Shown: positions 18,167 through 25,895 of the stretch, one piece after another
How the letters are laid out: each line of letters opens with the position of its first letter
How positions within the stretch are numbered: the first letter of the stretch is position 1
Assembly (NCBI RefSeq): GCF_024723255.1
Contig: NZ_JANIAC010000002.1
Location: 1-64,000, forward strand
Length of the DNA stretch: 64,000 nucleotides
From: Aestuariibaculum sp. M13
GTDB taxonomy: Bacteria > Bacteroidota > Bacteroidia > Flavobacteriales > Flavobacteriaceae
Direction: 5' to 3'
Translations under genes and position numbers: made by a program
Notes under the pieces: model-generated
Databases searched by the model: none
Seen by the model: the letters and a program-made list of their open reading frames with translations, nothing else
What the model was told of the DNA's origin: nothing

Positions 18167-18610
18167 ATGAAAAACAAAGTTAATGAAATACAGGTAAGCT
18201 ATAAAGAAAAGTTAAAAGCTTCTTTATCAATAAAATGCTCTTCAGATGCCAATGAGATTATTTTTAACCATTGGAATCAAAATACCATCGGGTTACATGA
18301 ATCGTTTAAAATCATGCTCTTAAATAACTCTAATAAAGTTAAAGGGATCTATGAATTATCCAGCGGTGGGATTACCGGAACTTTAGTAGATATCAGAATC
18401 TTATTTGCCATCGTTTTAAAGACCCTTAGTACCGGAGTCATACTTGTGCATAACCATCCGTCAAATAAGCTAATTCCTAGTGAAGTGGATAAAAAACTGA
18501 CGGAGAAAATCGTTAAGGCCTCTAAATTTTTGGATGTGGCCGTTTTAGATCATCTCATTATTACACCCTCTGGAGAGTATTACAGTTTCGCAGATAATGG
18601 AATACTATAA
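18167..18610 (+). CDS. RadC-like JAB-domain protein
   Basis: A 147-residue protein with the JAB/MPN metalloprotease-like signature HNHPSNKLIPSEVD (about residues 95-108), matching the HxHx7Sx2D zinc motif. An upstream Glu is less obvious. It corresponds to the RadC C-terminal domain without the N-terminal helix-hairpin-helix region of chromosomal RadC. Such short RadC proteins are common on mobile elements in Bacteroidetes next to ssb and mobilisation genes. Their biochemical role is not settled, and the old link to DNA repair is doubtful. Confidence 0.85.
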   Translation: MKNKVNEIQVSYKEKLKASLSIKCSSDANEIIFNHWNQNTIGLHESFKIMLLNNSNKVKGIYELSSGGITGTLVDIRILFAIVLKTLSTGVILVHNHPSNKLIPSEVDKKLTEKIVKASKFLDVAVLDHLIITPSGEYYSFADNGIL

Positions 18611-18636
18611 AAGTAAATTAAAAATTAATTAAAAAC

Positions 18637-18673
18637 AAACCTTTGGAGCGATCCAGAGGTTTATACTTTTTTT
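18637..18673 (+). terminator. Terminator-like hairpin after the RadC-like gene
   Basis: AAACCTTTGG (18637-18646) pairs with CCAGAGGTTT (18653-18662) with one mismatch and a 6-nt loop, followed closely by a T-rich run. It is 26 bp after the stop. Confidence 0.65.
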
Positions 18674-18858
18674 TCAATTGCTGGGGGGTATTTTAGAAAA
18701 TCTGACGTTTTGAAATCCTGATTTTTTGAAATTCATACGTTTTGGTATCAAATGAATCCATTTGAGTCTAAACGGTATTTTTCGATTTTAAAGGAATCAC
18801 TTAACTTTAAAAGAAGCGGTTAAGAACTGAAAATGAGTACTCCGTTTTGAAAAATTTT

Positions 18859-18960
18859 GTCACGCCCCGGCGTGACGAAATCGGATAGCAAGAGGGTAAC
18901 GGGGGAGACCCCCTGTTACAGTTTGTTATACTCTCGGAACCCCTGTAAACAAAGGGGTTC
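18859..18960. other. Candidate origin of transfer (oriT)
   Basis: Three GC-rich dyads occur in 100 bp just before the mobilisation genes: GTCACGCC/GGCGTGAC (18859-18866 and 18869-18876), GGGGG/CCCCC (18901-18905 and 18909-18913), and GAACCCC/GGGGTTC (18937-18943 and 18954-18960). They stand out from AT-rich surroundings. Position directly upstream of BfmA and the relaxase is where oriT lies in Bacteroidetes mobile elements. The nic site cannot be pinpointed by eye. Confidence 0.55.
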
Positions 18961-19046
18961 GAGGATTTGTGTGTTATGAAGGTGATTTCGTTTTTTATGA
19001 AAAAACGCTCTCAGCCCAGTAAAACCGGTAAATTTTTTATGAAAAA

Positions 19047-19688
19047 ATGGATAAAGGATATGAAAAAGAAGGATTTGACGGCTTGAGAATTAAGTCATCA
19101 GTGGCTCAGAAATTTAGGGTGTTTTGTAGAGAGCAAGGAAAGTCGCAATCGATGAACTTACTCAACATGATAGATTTTTTTAATGGCTATGGTATAAAAC
19201 CTACCGATACATTGGAATCCCATTTGGGAAAGGTAGAAAGTTCTATCAAAAAACGAATCAATTCTTTAGTGGCCATTATCAGAGATATTGAAAAACATCA
19301 GACCGCTCCAACTTATGAAATGTTGCAATTACTCTTTCAGGAGGCAGCTGGTAGTTCGGAAAAATCAAACTCAAATAATGAGACTATAGCTGGACGAAAA
19401 GTTTTGGATCAGCCACCAATATCTTTTGAAAAGCATGAAGCCATTTTAGAGAAAATGAAGAAAGCACCCATTGATGGGTATACGCATTATAAAAACCAGT
19501 ATTTCGATACTCAACAGAAACTACTGGAATTGCAATACCTGTTATCAGATAGCCTGGAGGTGTCTACTTATGTAAGTCCTGCATTTGGTAAGGGCTATGT
19601 ACGACTGGATATTACTAAAGCGAATTATAAAGAATTAAAAGATAAAAGCCATGTATCTGACCATAACACCCCAGAAGATGGGAAGTAA
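19047..19688 (+). CDS. BfmA/BtgA-family mobilisation protein
   Basis: A 213-residue protein. The N-terminal 60 residues resemble a ribbon-helix-helix-like DNA-binding region (GLRIKSSVAQKFRVFCREQGKSQSMNLLNMI), as in BfmA and BtgA. A helical middle and a C-terminal part with coiled-coil tendency follow. These proteins are thought to help the relaxase at oriT. The gene begins 86 bp after the candidate oriT, and its end overlaps the relaxase gene by 38 bp in another frame, implying coupled translation. Confidence 0.85.
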   Translation: MDKGYEKEGFDGLRIKSSVAQKFRVFCREQGKSQSMNLLNMIDFFNGYGIKPTDTLESHLGKVESSIKKRINSLVAIIRDIEKHQTAPTYEMLQLLFQEAAGSSEKSNSNNETIAGRKVLDQPPISFEKHEAILEKMKKAPIDGYTHYKNQYFDTQQKLLELQYLLSDSLEVSTYVSPAFGKGYVRLDITKANYKELKDKSHVSDHNTPEDGK

Positions 19689-20688
19689 CTATTTGCAGAG
19701 CGCTTCTGATTTTGTAAGCTATCTGGAGAAAGAAAACGAAGGAAAAAGTGCTGATGAGCAAATGGAGTATTTCTTTAATCAGGATGCTGATGGTATTTCT
19801 GGTGCCGAGGTGGTTAAGGAAATTGATGCTAATACCGATAGACTGGAAAAGCATGAGCCTAAGTTTTATTCCATCACTATTAACCCGAGCCAAAGAGAAC
19901 AGGCAGCCCTAAAGAATCATGCCGAGGATTTAAAAGCTTATACCCGGGAAGTGATGAAAGCCTATGCACAATCCTTTCATCGCGAAATAGAAGGGCGTAA
20001 GGTAAATGTAAACGATCTTAAATACTACGCTAAAATTGAATATAGTAGAACGTATAAAGGGACCGATAAGGCGGTAAGAGAGAACCAACAGTATATTGCA
20101 AAAGTGGCCAAGCTTCAAAATGATGCCCGAAAGATTGATCGAGGTGAACTTAAAGGAAATCTTAAAGCTATAGAAAAGGAGATTGAAAAGACCAAGACAG
20201 AAGCACCTCATAAACAAAATGGTAAAATGATTGAAGTAGGCATGCCAAAGACAGGATCCCAATCTCACGTGCATATTATCATGAGCCGTAAAGATCAGTC
20301 TAATAAATATAGTATTTCACCTGGGAGTAAATATAAGGCCTCAACCGTGACCCTGAACGGCAAGGAAGTAAAAAGAGGTTTCGATAGGGACAGCTTTTAT
20401 CAAAAGGCCGAAAAACAGTTTGATAAACAGTTTAATTATAAACGACACTATGTAGAACAATACCAGGCTCGAAAAGCGCTTTTGAAATCTCCAGAACAAT
20501 ACATGAAAAAGTTATGGCAGATGACAACAAAACAACGAACATTAGGCTTTCAGATTTTGAAGGATGCAGGTATTAAAACTCAAATTCCTAAGGTGCCTAC
20601 CAACCAGGCAGAGCTTGCAGCTAAAATTGTAAAAGAAATTAAAAAAGGTGTGACACGCGCCATTAAATCCGGATCTATTGAAATATGA
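19651..20688 (+). CDS. Relaxase/mobilisation protein (MobB-like, DUF5712-like)
   Basis: A 345-residue protein that should nick oriT and pilot the strand. The N-terminus MYLTITPQKMGSNYLQSASDFVSYLEKEN and the HVH motif in SQSHVHIIMSRKD (about residue 208) match MobB-type relaxases of Bacteroidetes ICEs. The His pair is the likely metal site. A nucleophile Tyr is probably in the N-terminal region, for example in YLQSA or FVSYLEK, but cannot be fixed. The C-terminal 80 residues are basic. It overlaps both neighbours (bfmA-like before, coupling protein after by 4 bp). Confidence 0.82.
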   Translation: MYLTITPQKMGSNYLQSASDFVSYLEKENEGKSADEQMEYFFNQDADGISGAEVVKEIDANTDRLEKHEPKFYSITINPSQREQAALKNHAEDLKAYTREVMKAYAQSFHREIEGRKVNVNDLKYYAKIEYSRTYKGTDKAVRENQQYIAKVAKLQNDARKIDRGELKGNLKAIEKEIEKTKTEAPHKQNGKMIEVGMPKTGSQSHVHIIMSRKDQSNKYSISPGSKYKASTVTLNGKEVKRGFDRDSFYQKAEKQFDKQFNYKRHYVEQYQARKALLKSPEQYMKKLWQMTTKQRTLGFQILKDAGIKTQIPKVPTNQAELAAKIVKEIKKGVTRAIKSGSIEI

Positions 20689-22145
20689 ACACAACATTAT
20701 CTACCATCGTCCTTGTCATACTGCCAGTAATTATGGTAGTATTGATTCTGTATCTTTTATTTGGGGATAAAGACAGGTATAGAATTTCGAAAAAATACCG
20801 AATGAGGTTACAACTGAATTCTGGAAGTTTAAAAATTGATAACATTAGAAAAGGTGCTAGTATTATTGGCGCCGCTGGTAGTGGCAAGACAGAGAGTGTT
20901 ATCTATCAGTTTTTGCAGCATTTCACAAAACACAAGTTTTGTGGTATTGTCCATGATTATAAAGATCTGGAGCTTACAGAAATGGTATATCCACTGTGTG
21001 AAAAACATCAGATTAAACTTTATACCATTGCTTTTGATACGATCTATTATAAAGTGAATCCCATAGCACCTAAATACTTACCTAGCGAAGAAAGTGTACT
21101 TGAGGTGTCTAAGGTACTTATGGAAAATCTCTTGGAACAAAACCTTTCTGAAGCTATAGGAAGTAATAAATTCTTTTCTGATGCCGTAGAGGGGCTATTA
21201 TCAGGGCTTATCTGGAATCTACGGAGCTACTATCCTCAATATTGTACTTTACCTCATTTAATGGCCTTATACCAATACCTGGATAAGGATGGTCTGGTGA
21301 AGTTTCTTAAAACGGATATCACTGCCCAGGCTATGGCCAGTGCCTTTTTACATGGTGTGGATTCAGAGAAACAAACAGCAGGGGTAAGAAGTACATTATC
21401 TAATGCCTTTAAGAAAATAAGTACCCGTAAACTGTTTATGGTATTATCAAAAGATGAAGTACCATTGAATATCAATGATCCTGAAAATAAGGCCATCATA
21501 GCTATTTCAAATCATCCAAAATATGAATCGACCTTTGCACCGATTATTGCGATGGTGATGCATACCGTAGTCAAACAAATGAGTGAGCGTGGTATGGAAT
21601 CTTCATTTATATTGATGGAAGAGGCGCCAACCATTAAATTACTGCATATGCATCGTATTCCGGCAACCCTGCGTAGTTATGATATAGCAACGGTTTATGT
21701 GATGCAGGATAAGATTCAAAATGATATGTTATATGGAGACAAAGCTAGTCGAGCCATTATTAGTAATCTGTCCTACCAGTTTTTTGGAAAGGCCAATGAT
21801 CCAGATACGGCTCGTTATTATGAGAGCTTTTTTGAAATGGTAATCCAACCAACAAGAGCGGTGACTACTGAAAGCGGTTGGTCATCAAGTAGTCGAGTTA
21901 CCAAAGGAGAAAGGGAGGTCAGTAAACGCCGTGCAAATGATTTTTTTAAATTGAAAACCGGCGAGTTTGTAGCCTTTGCAGATGGTAAGGATAGAAAGGT
22001 GCAATTTCGATTGCTGAACATTCAGAAGAAGAAACCAAAACTGATTGAGTCTTATACAGAGGATGATCTGGATTTAAATTTTAAAAGAATTCATAGAGAG
22101 GTTAGAGATATGTTTGAATCGATGAAGGGGAAAAACGAAGATTAA
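20685..22145 (+). CDS. Type IV coupling protein (VirD4/TraD-like, MobC)
   Basis: A 486-residue membrane ATPase linking the relaxosome to the transfer channel. One N-terminal TM segment (about 5-25), Walker A GAAGSGKT (62-69), and a Walker B-like strand ending SSFILMEEAPT (about 305-315). The C-terminus is charged. It overlaps the relaxase stop by 4 bp (ATGA). In Bacteroidetes ICEs this gene is usually named mobC or traG-like. The frame is intact and the length normal. Confidence 0.88.
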   Translation: MNTTLSTIVLVILPVIMVVLILYLLFGDKDRYRISKKYRMRLQLNSGSLKIDNIRKGASIIGAAGSGKTESVIYQFLQHFTKHKFCGIVHDYKDLELTEMVYPLCEKHQIKLYTIAFDTIYYKVNPIAPKYLPSEESVLEVSKVLMENLLEQNLSEAIGSNKFFSDAVEGLLSGLIWNLRSYYPQYCTLPHLMALYQYLDKDGLVKFLKTDITAQAMASAFLHGVDSEKQTAGVRSTLSNAFKKISTRKLFMVLSKDEVPLNINDPENKAIIAISNHPKYESTFAPIIAMVMHTVVKQMSERGMESSFILMEEAPTIKLLHMHRIPATLRSYDIATVYVMQDKIQNDMLYGDKASRAIISNLSYQFFGKANDPDTARYYESFFEMVIQPTRAVTTESGWSSSSRVTKGEREVSKRRANDFFKLKTGEFVAFADGKDRKVQFRLLNIQKKKPKLIESYTEDDLDLNFKRIHREVRDMFESMKGKNED

Positions 22146-22568
22146 TTTTTAATATAGGAAACAGAAATCTTATCGGGAAATAGATTATATTTAAAATGCT
22201 ATTAATCATTTTAAGAAATGCCCTTGTTTCTAACTAAGCCCTGCTTAAATTGAAATGAGGTTTTTTTATACACATAGGTTATAAATTATCATCTTAATCA
22301 AATTTCAAATTAATTTTTATTGTATTTTGTAAGTGAAAAATTACTTTTTAGCTAAAATAATCCGTTTCAGACAACAAATAATCCCTCAGGAGCAAATTTA
22401 CCTTATTAATTTTACATCAATGAAAATCAATTCAATACAATTGAAGTGAAATGATGTTAAAAACATTTAAATCTTATGATTTAAACATAAAAAATCAATT
22501 GCGCGATTGCAGGGTAAGACCGAAAACCTGTAAAATAGAGTAGGTCAATTAATTTAAAATTTAATATT
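22146..22568. other. 423-bp region before the second peptide gene
   Basis: No gene seen. It holds the inverted copy of the 21-bp-period repeat (22352-22390, listed separately). No clear TAnnTTTG promoter box was found near the ATG at 22569, although a long 5' leader would fit the distance from the repeat. Confidence 0.45.
22352..22390 (-). promoter_or_regulatory. Tandem 21-bp-period operator-like repeat, copy A (inverted)
   Basis: On the minus strand this reads CCTGAGGGATTATTTGTTGT followed by CTGAAACGGATTATTTTAG. Two related boxes, 22355-22370 and 22376-22389, are spaced exactly 21 bp apart. The whole block is nearly identical to 32110-32152, except that the first box has lost its AAAC part. 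The spacing of two helical turns on one DNA face suits AraC-type dimers. It lies about 180 bp before the peptide gene at 22569. Confidence 0.7.
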
Positions 22569-22877
22569 ATGAATAAGTTTAAATTTGCTGTAGCAACTTT
22601 GGTTATTGTTGCCGGCACAATTGGAGCGTTTGCTTTTAGCAACATTAAAGATAAAGATTCTGTGAAAGAGGAAATTCAAACCTACTATTATAGTGTTGAT
22701 TATGAAAGTGGTAGTGATTACGTCATTCTAGAAATTGGATCGCCATCAGGTACCTGTCCTGGAGGGAGTGATGCATGTGAGTTTTCTTCTCCTACATCGT
22801 TAGGAACAACTGTACTGAAGACGGATGTAGATAATGAACAAAATGGAATTGTGGTTTTGGGAAATACTAACCTCTAA
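22569..22877 (+). CDS. Small exported peptide/protein with CP-x5-C motif (102 aa, DUF6520-like)
   Basis: A Sec-type leader (residues 5-23, ending GAFAFS) with the look of Bacteroidetes DUF6520 proteins (MNKFKFAVATLVIVAGTIGAFA), a family call from memory. The mature part is acidic and Gly/Ser-rich, with two cysteines C63 and C70 in CPGGSDAC. The spacing CP-x5-C is the same as in the 61-residue peptide at 8136. It faces a TlpA-like thiol protein and SusD/SusC genes across a strong shared terminator. Function unknown. It could be a surface-exposed or released peptide matured with disulfide formation. Confidence 0.72.
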   Translation: MNKFKFAVATLVIVAGTIGAFAFSNIKDKDSVKEEIQTYYYSVDYESGSDYVILEIGSPSGTCPGGSDACEFSSPTSLGTTVLKTDVDNEQNGIVVLGNTNL

Positions 22878-22887
22878 AGTTAATATA

Positions 22888-22928
22888 ACTAGGAATGGTG
22901 ATATTAACATCACCATTCCTAGTTTTTT
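22888..22928. terminator. Strong bidirectional terminator
   Basis: Perfect 15-bp stem: ACTAGGAATGGTGAT (22888-22902) and ATCACCATTCCTAGT (22909-22923), with a 6-nt loop. TTTTT follows on the plus strand. It separates the convergent peptide and TlpA-like genes and can end transcription from both sides. Confidence 0.85.
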
Positions 22929-24477
22929 ACTCATTTAAAGTTTTTTCTATAATTTCTAATAATGTTTCCAATTCAAATAACTCCTTGCCATCAACAGAAC
23001 GGATAATACCTTCCTGGTCAATCAGAATCATCCAAGGGCAGAAAGGAATTTGATTTTCAATTATAAACGGATGTTTGAACCCCATACCATTGGTATAGAC
23101 ATTCTTTGCATTTGAATCGGTATATATACCTAATTTTATGCCATCTAACCAACGTTGCTTCGACTTATCACTATTAATAGAAAGTATTACAAAATCAGAA
23201 TCATCCTCAAAAAAATTAGGCAACTTAGATGTAATTTCCCTATAAACACTCATACAGCCTCCACAACCATTGAACCAAAAATCTAATAGAACTACTTTCC
23301 CTTCATAATCAGTAATATTTATAGGTTTGCCACTTTCATCATAGAATGTCGCGTCCGAGACTTTAGTGCCAATCCCCTTATTTTTTACGTTTTTCAAAAA
23401 GTTGATACAGTAAGGGTCTTGGAAATAGCTTTTCGTATCTGTAATTATTTCATCAATTTTATTAGTTCTTTGCGTTTGTAGAAATAATAAAACAACTTCT
23501 CTTTCCCTGGCAAGTCCAGTAGTAGTTGATTTAATTCGGTTGTAAACCCAATACTGATCATAACTACCATTAATAATCTCAGCATCTGCAATATACTTAT
23601 CTCTAAGATAACGTAAATATGTAGGGTTATTGGAAAGTACTTCAGGGTTGATATCTTCGCCTTTAACTCTCTTAGATTCATTGGAGAATTTTTCATATTT
23701 TCGAACAAAATCTTCTTTAACATCATTGAAAGAAGATTTAATACTATCATTAAAATACTTTTGTAACCCTCTAAACCCACTACTATAACTGTATAAAACA
23801 TCCGCTTTTAATGATTCATAAGCTAACTCTGAAATAGAATGTTTTTCATTTTCCAAATAGGCCAGACGTTTTTTCTTAATCAATACATTTGCTATAAAAT
23901 CAAAATTTTCATCAAATTCATATAACGGAAATACTTTGCCTTCCCCCTTTATTTTTAATACACTATCTCTAATTTTGTATTTTTCCGAGCCATTTCCGTA
24001 AAACTCACAAGTAGAATGAATACCTCCAGCTGTTTCTCTATGTGAGATATTTATTAGAATACTATCGCCACGTTCCCAAAATTGATTATTAATAATAGGC
24101 ATAATAGGTTTACCTTGCCCTTTATCTGTAAAAGTTCGTGGTTTCATTATAGTAAAATAACCAAAATCTCCTTCAGCAGGTATGTTAAATGTAAAATACC
24201 CTTGTTTTTCATTTGCAGTAATAACCCTATGTCCTTTGTCGTTAATATGTGGATATGGATAAATAGGGTTCAGTAGATATAAAGACAATGTGTCTTCAGG
24301 CTGAGCCTCTTTGTAATCGACCTTTATAGTAAGAAAACGAACTTCTTTTTCTTTAGTATCATCTGTTAATGCTGTATTTCTATAACAGTTACTGTTACCT
24401 ATCAAGATAGCTAGGATCATTAAACCTGTAGTGGCGGTTAACAATACTACGTGCTTGATTTTTATATTTGTTTTCAT
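22927..24477 (-). CDS. TlpA-like thiol-disulfide oxidoreductase (516 aa)
   Basis: An exported protein with an N-terminal hydrophobic leader (about 9-27), a long N-terminal region (to about residue 370) of the DUF4369-like kind, and a C-terminal thioredoxin domain. The active site reads FWFNGCGGC in place of WCxPC. The cis-Pro loop region with PFIIENQIPFCPW follows. TlpA-like proteins of this size are common next to SusC/SusD operons. The gene lies 15 bp after susD and is the last of the operon. It is the second CxxC-type protein in the ICE found beside a small Cys peptide. Confidence 0.82.
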   Translation of the reverse strand: MKTNIKIKHVVLLTATTGLMILAILIGNSNCYRNTALTDDTKEKEVRFLTIKVDYKEAQPEDTLSLYLLNPIYPYPHINDKGHRVITANEKQGYFTFNIPAEGDFGYFTIMKPRTFTDKGQGKPIMPIINNQFWERGDSILINISHRETAGGIHSTCEFYGNGSEKYKIRDSVLKIKGEGKVFPLYEFDENFDFIANVLIKKKRLAYLENEKHSISELAYESLKADVLYSYSSGFRGLQKYFNDSIKSSFNDVKEDFVRKYEKFSNESKRVKGEDINPEVLSNNPTYLRYLRDKYIADAEIINGSYDQYWVYNRIKSTTTGLAREREVVLLFLQTQRTNKIDEIITDTKSYFQDPYCINFLKNVKNKGIGTKVSDATFYDESGKPINITDYEGKVVLLDFWFNGCGGCMSVYREITSKLPNFFEDDSDFVILSINSDKSKQRWLDGIKLGIYTDSNAKNVYTNGMGFKHPFIIENQIPFCPWMILIDQEGIIRSVDGKELFELETLLEIIEKTLNE

Positions 24478-24492
24478 CCTGAATATTTTTTA

Positions 24493-25893
24493 TTATCGAA
24501 TATTTTGTTCGATGTTGCTTAACTCAATTTCATTATTAGGTATTGGAAGCACATATTTAGGGTCACTCGGTAGCAAAGTGTAATCTATACCACCTATTGT
24601 ATGTGTTACAGTTGTCTGAAAATCAGGGTCGACTTGGAATCTTTTTAAATCTTCCCATCTTACATTTCCTGTGAGTGGTAATTCCTTCCTTCTTTCAGTT
24701 ATAATTAATTTTAAAATTGAGTCGGCTTCAGATAAACTATAATTGCTAAAGGAATCAGTTTCATACCTGTTTTTAAGTAAATAATTTAAGCTGGCCAATG
24801 CCCCCTCATTATTTCCTTGTCTTACATTACATTCAGCTTTAATTAGTAATAATTCATTAGTTCCTATACCACAAAATATCTGAATACCCCCAGAATAGCT
24901 GCCATTGAAGATAATGTTGCCATTAACTATCCGGTAGAGGTATTTTTTACGTAAATCTTTTTCGTCGTATGATGTATATAAATCTGAATCTATAAACTGT
25001 TTTTTATATAAACCGGCACCCAAAGAAGGGTAATTGTTGTTTGAAGCATTGAATAAGATTTCAGGGTTATCAATACCGAAACTAGGGAAAGGATACGTTG
25101 ATGTAGAATCCACAAATGCTGTATCATTAAAATTCATCAAGTCACCATTTATTAGAAGTGCATTTTCTGCATGCATTCCAGCTTCTTCATACTTTCCCAT
25201 AACTAAGTATATTTTAGCCAATAATCCTAATGCAGCTGCTTGGTTTGGTCTAAAATTCGTTATTTGTTCCTCTGCAAGTAATACTGAAGCTTCTTTTGCA
25301 TCTTGTAACATTTGTTGATAGGTTTTAGATAGAGAACTTCTAGAATAAAGCTGATTTACATCTGAAGTTAATCGAACAGGTAAACCTAAGTCTGTTTCGG
25401 CGGTTGATGAATCATATGATTTGCAAAATAATTGACTGAGGGAAAACAGAGAAAATGATCTAAAGAACAATGCTTGCCCTTTAATATTGTTTAGTTGTGC
25501 ATCATCGGTATTGTTTTCTAACTCTTTTAATCCATCTAGAACAATATTTGCATATTCCATTATGGCATAGGCATCATTCCAATCACGTGATTCCCCATTA
25601 TTCCATACATCTTTGGCAAAAGTAAATAGGTTTTGTTCTGTTTCAGAAACACTAAGGAAATTAGCTTCTGATAAAACAATGTTATCTGTACCTAATAAAC
25701 CTGCCGCTGGGAATTTCATATTTAGTTTAAATCCATTGTCTAATAATGCTTGAAAATCTTCTAATGTAACCGGAGTCACATCAAGCGAAAGTCTTTTAAC
25801 GTTTAGCCAGTCATCTTGCTTTTGACAAGCAATAGATGATAATAGAAAAATGAGTAAAAGAGCCTTTAAGTATATTGATATATTTGTTTTCAT
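24493..25893 (-). CDS. susD: RagB/SusD-family nutrient-binding lipoprotein
   Basis: A 466-residue surface lipoprotein (signal peptide ending SSIAC23) with the helical SusD fold. Typical segments are the early DDWLNVK, the TPR-like middle (RSFSLFSLSQLF; AALGLLAKIYLVMGKYEEA) and the C-terminal ITERRKELPLTGNVRWEDLKRF. It acts with the SusC-like porin encoded just before it, binding the ligand at the cell surface. No glycan-active enzyme genes are near, so the substrate may be a peptide or protein rather than a polysaccharide. Confidence 0.92.
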   Translation of the reverse strand: MKTNISIYLKALLLIFLLSSIACQKQDDWLNVKRLSLDVTPVTLEDFQALLDNGFKLNMKFPAAGLLGTDNIVLSEANFLSVSETEQNLFTFAKDVWNNGESRDWNDAYAIMEYANIVLDGLKELENNTDDAQLNNIKGQALFFRSFSLFSLSQLFCKSYDSSTAETDLGLPVRLTSDVNQLYSRSSLSKTYQQMLQDAKEASVLLAEEQITNFRPNQAAALGLLAKIYLVMGKYEEAGMHAENALLINGDLMNFNDTAFVDSTSTYPFPSFGIDNPEILFNASNNNYPSLGAGLYKKQFIDSDLYTSYDEKDLRKKYLYRIVNGNIIFNGSYSGGIQIFCGIGTNELLLIKAECNVRQGNNEGALASLNYLLKNRYETDSFSNYSLSEADSILKLIITERRKELPLTGNVRWEDLKRFQVDPDFQTTVTHTIGGIDYTLLPSDPKYVLPIPNNEIELSNIEQNIR

Positions 25894-25895
25894 AA

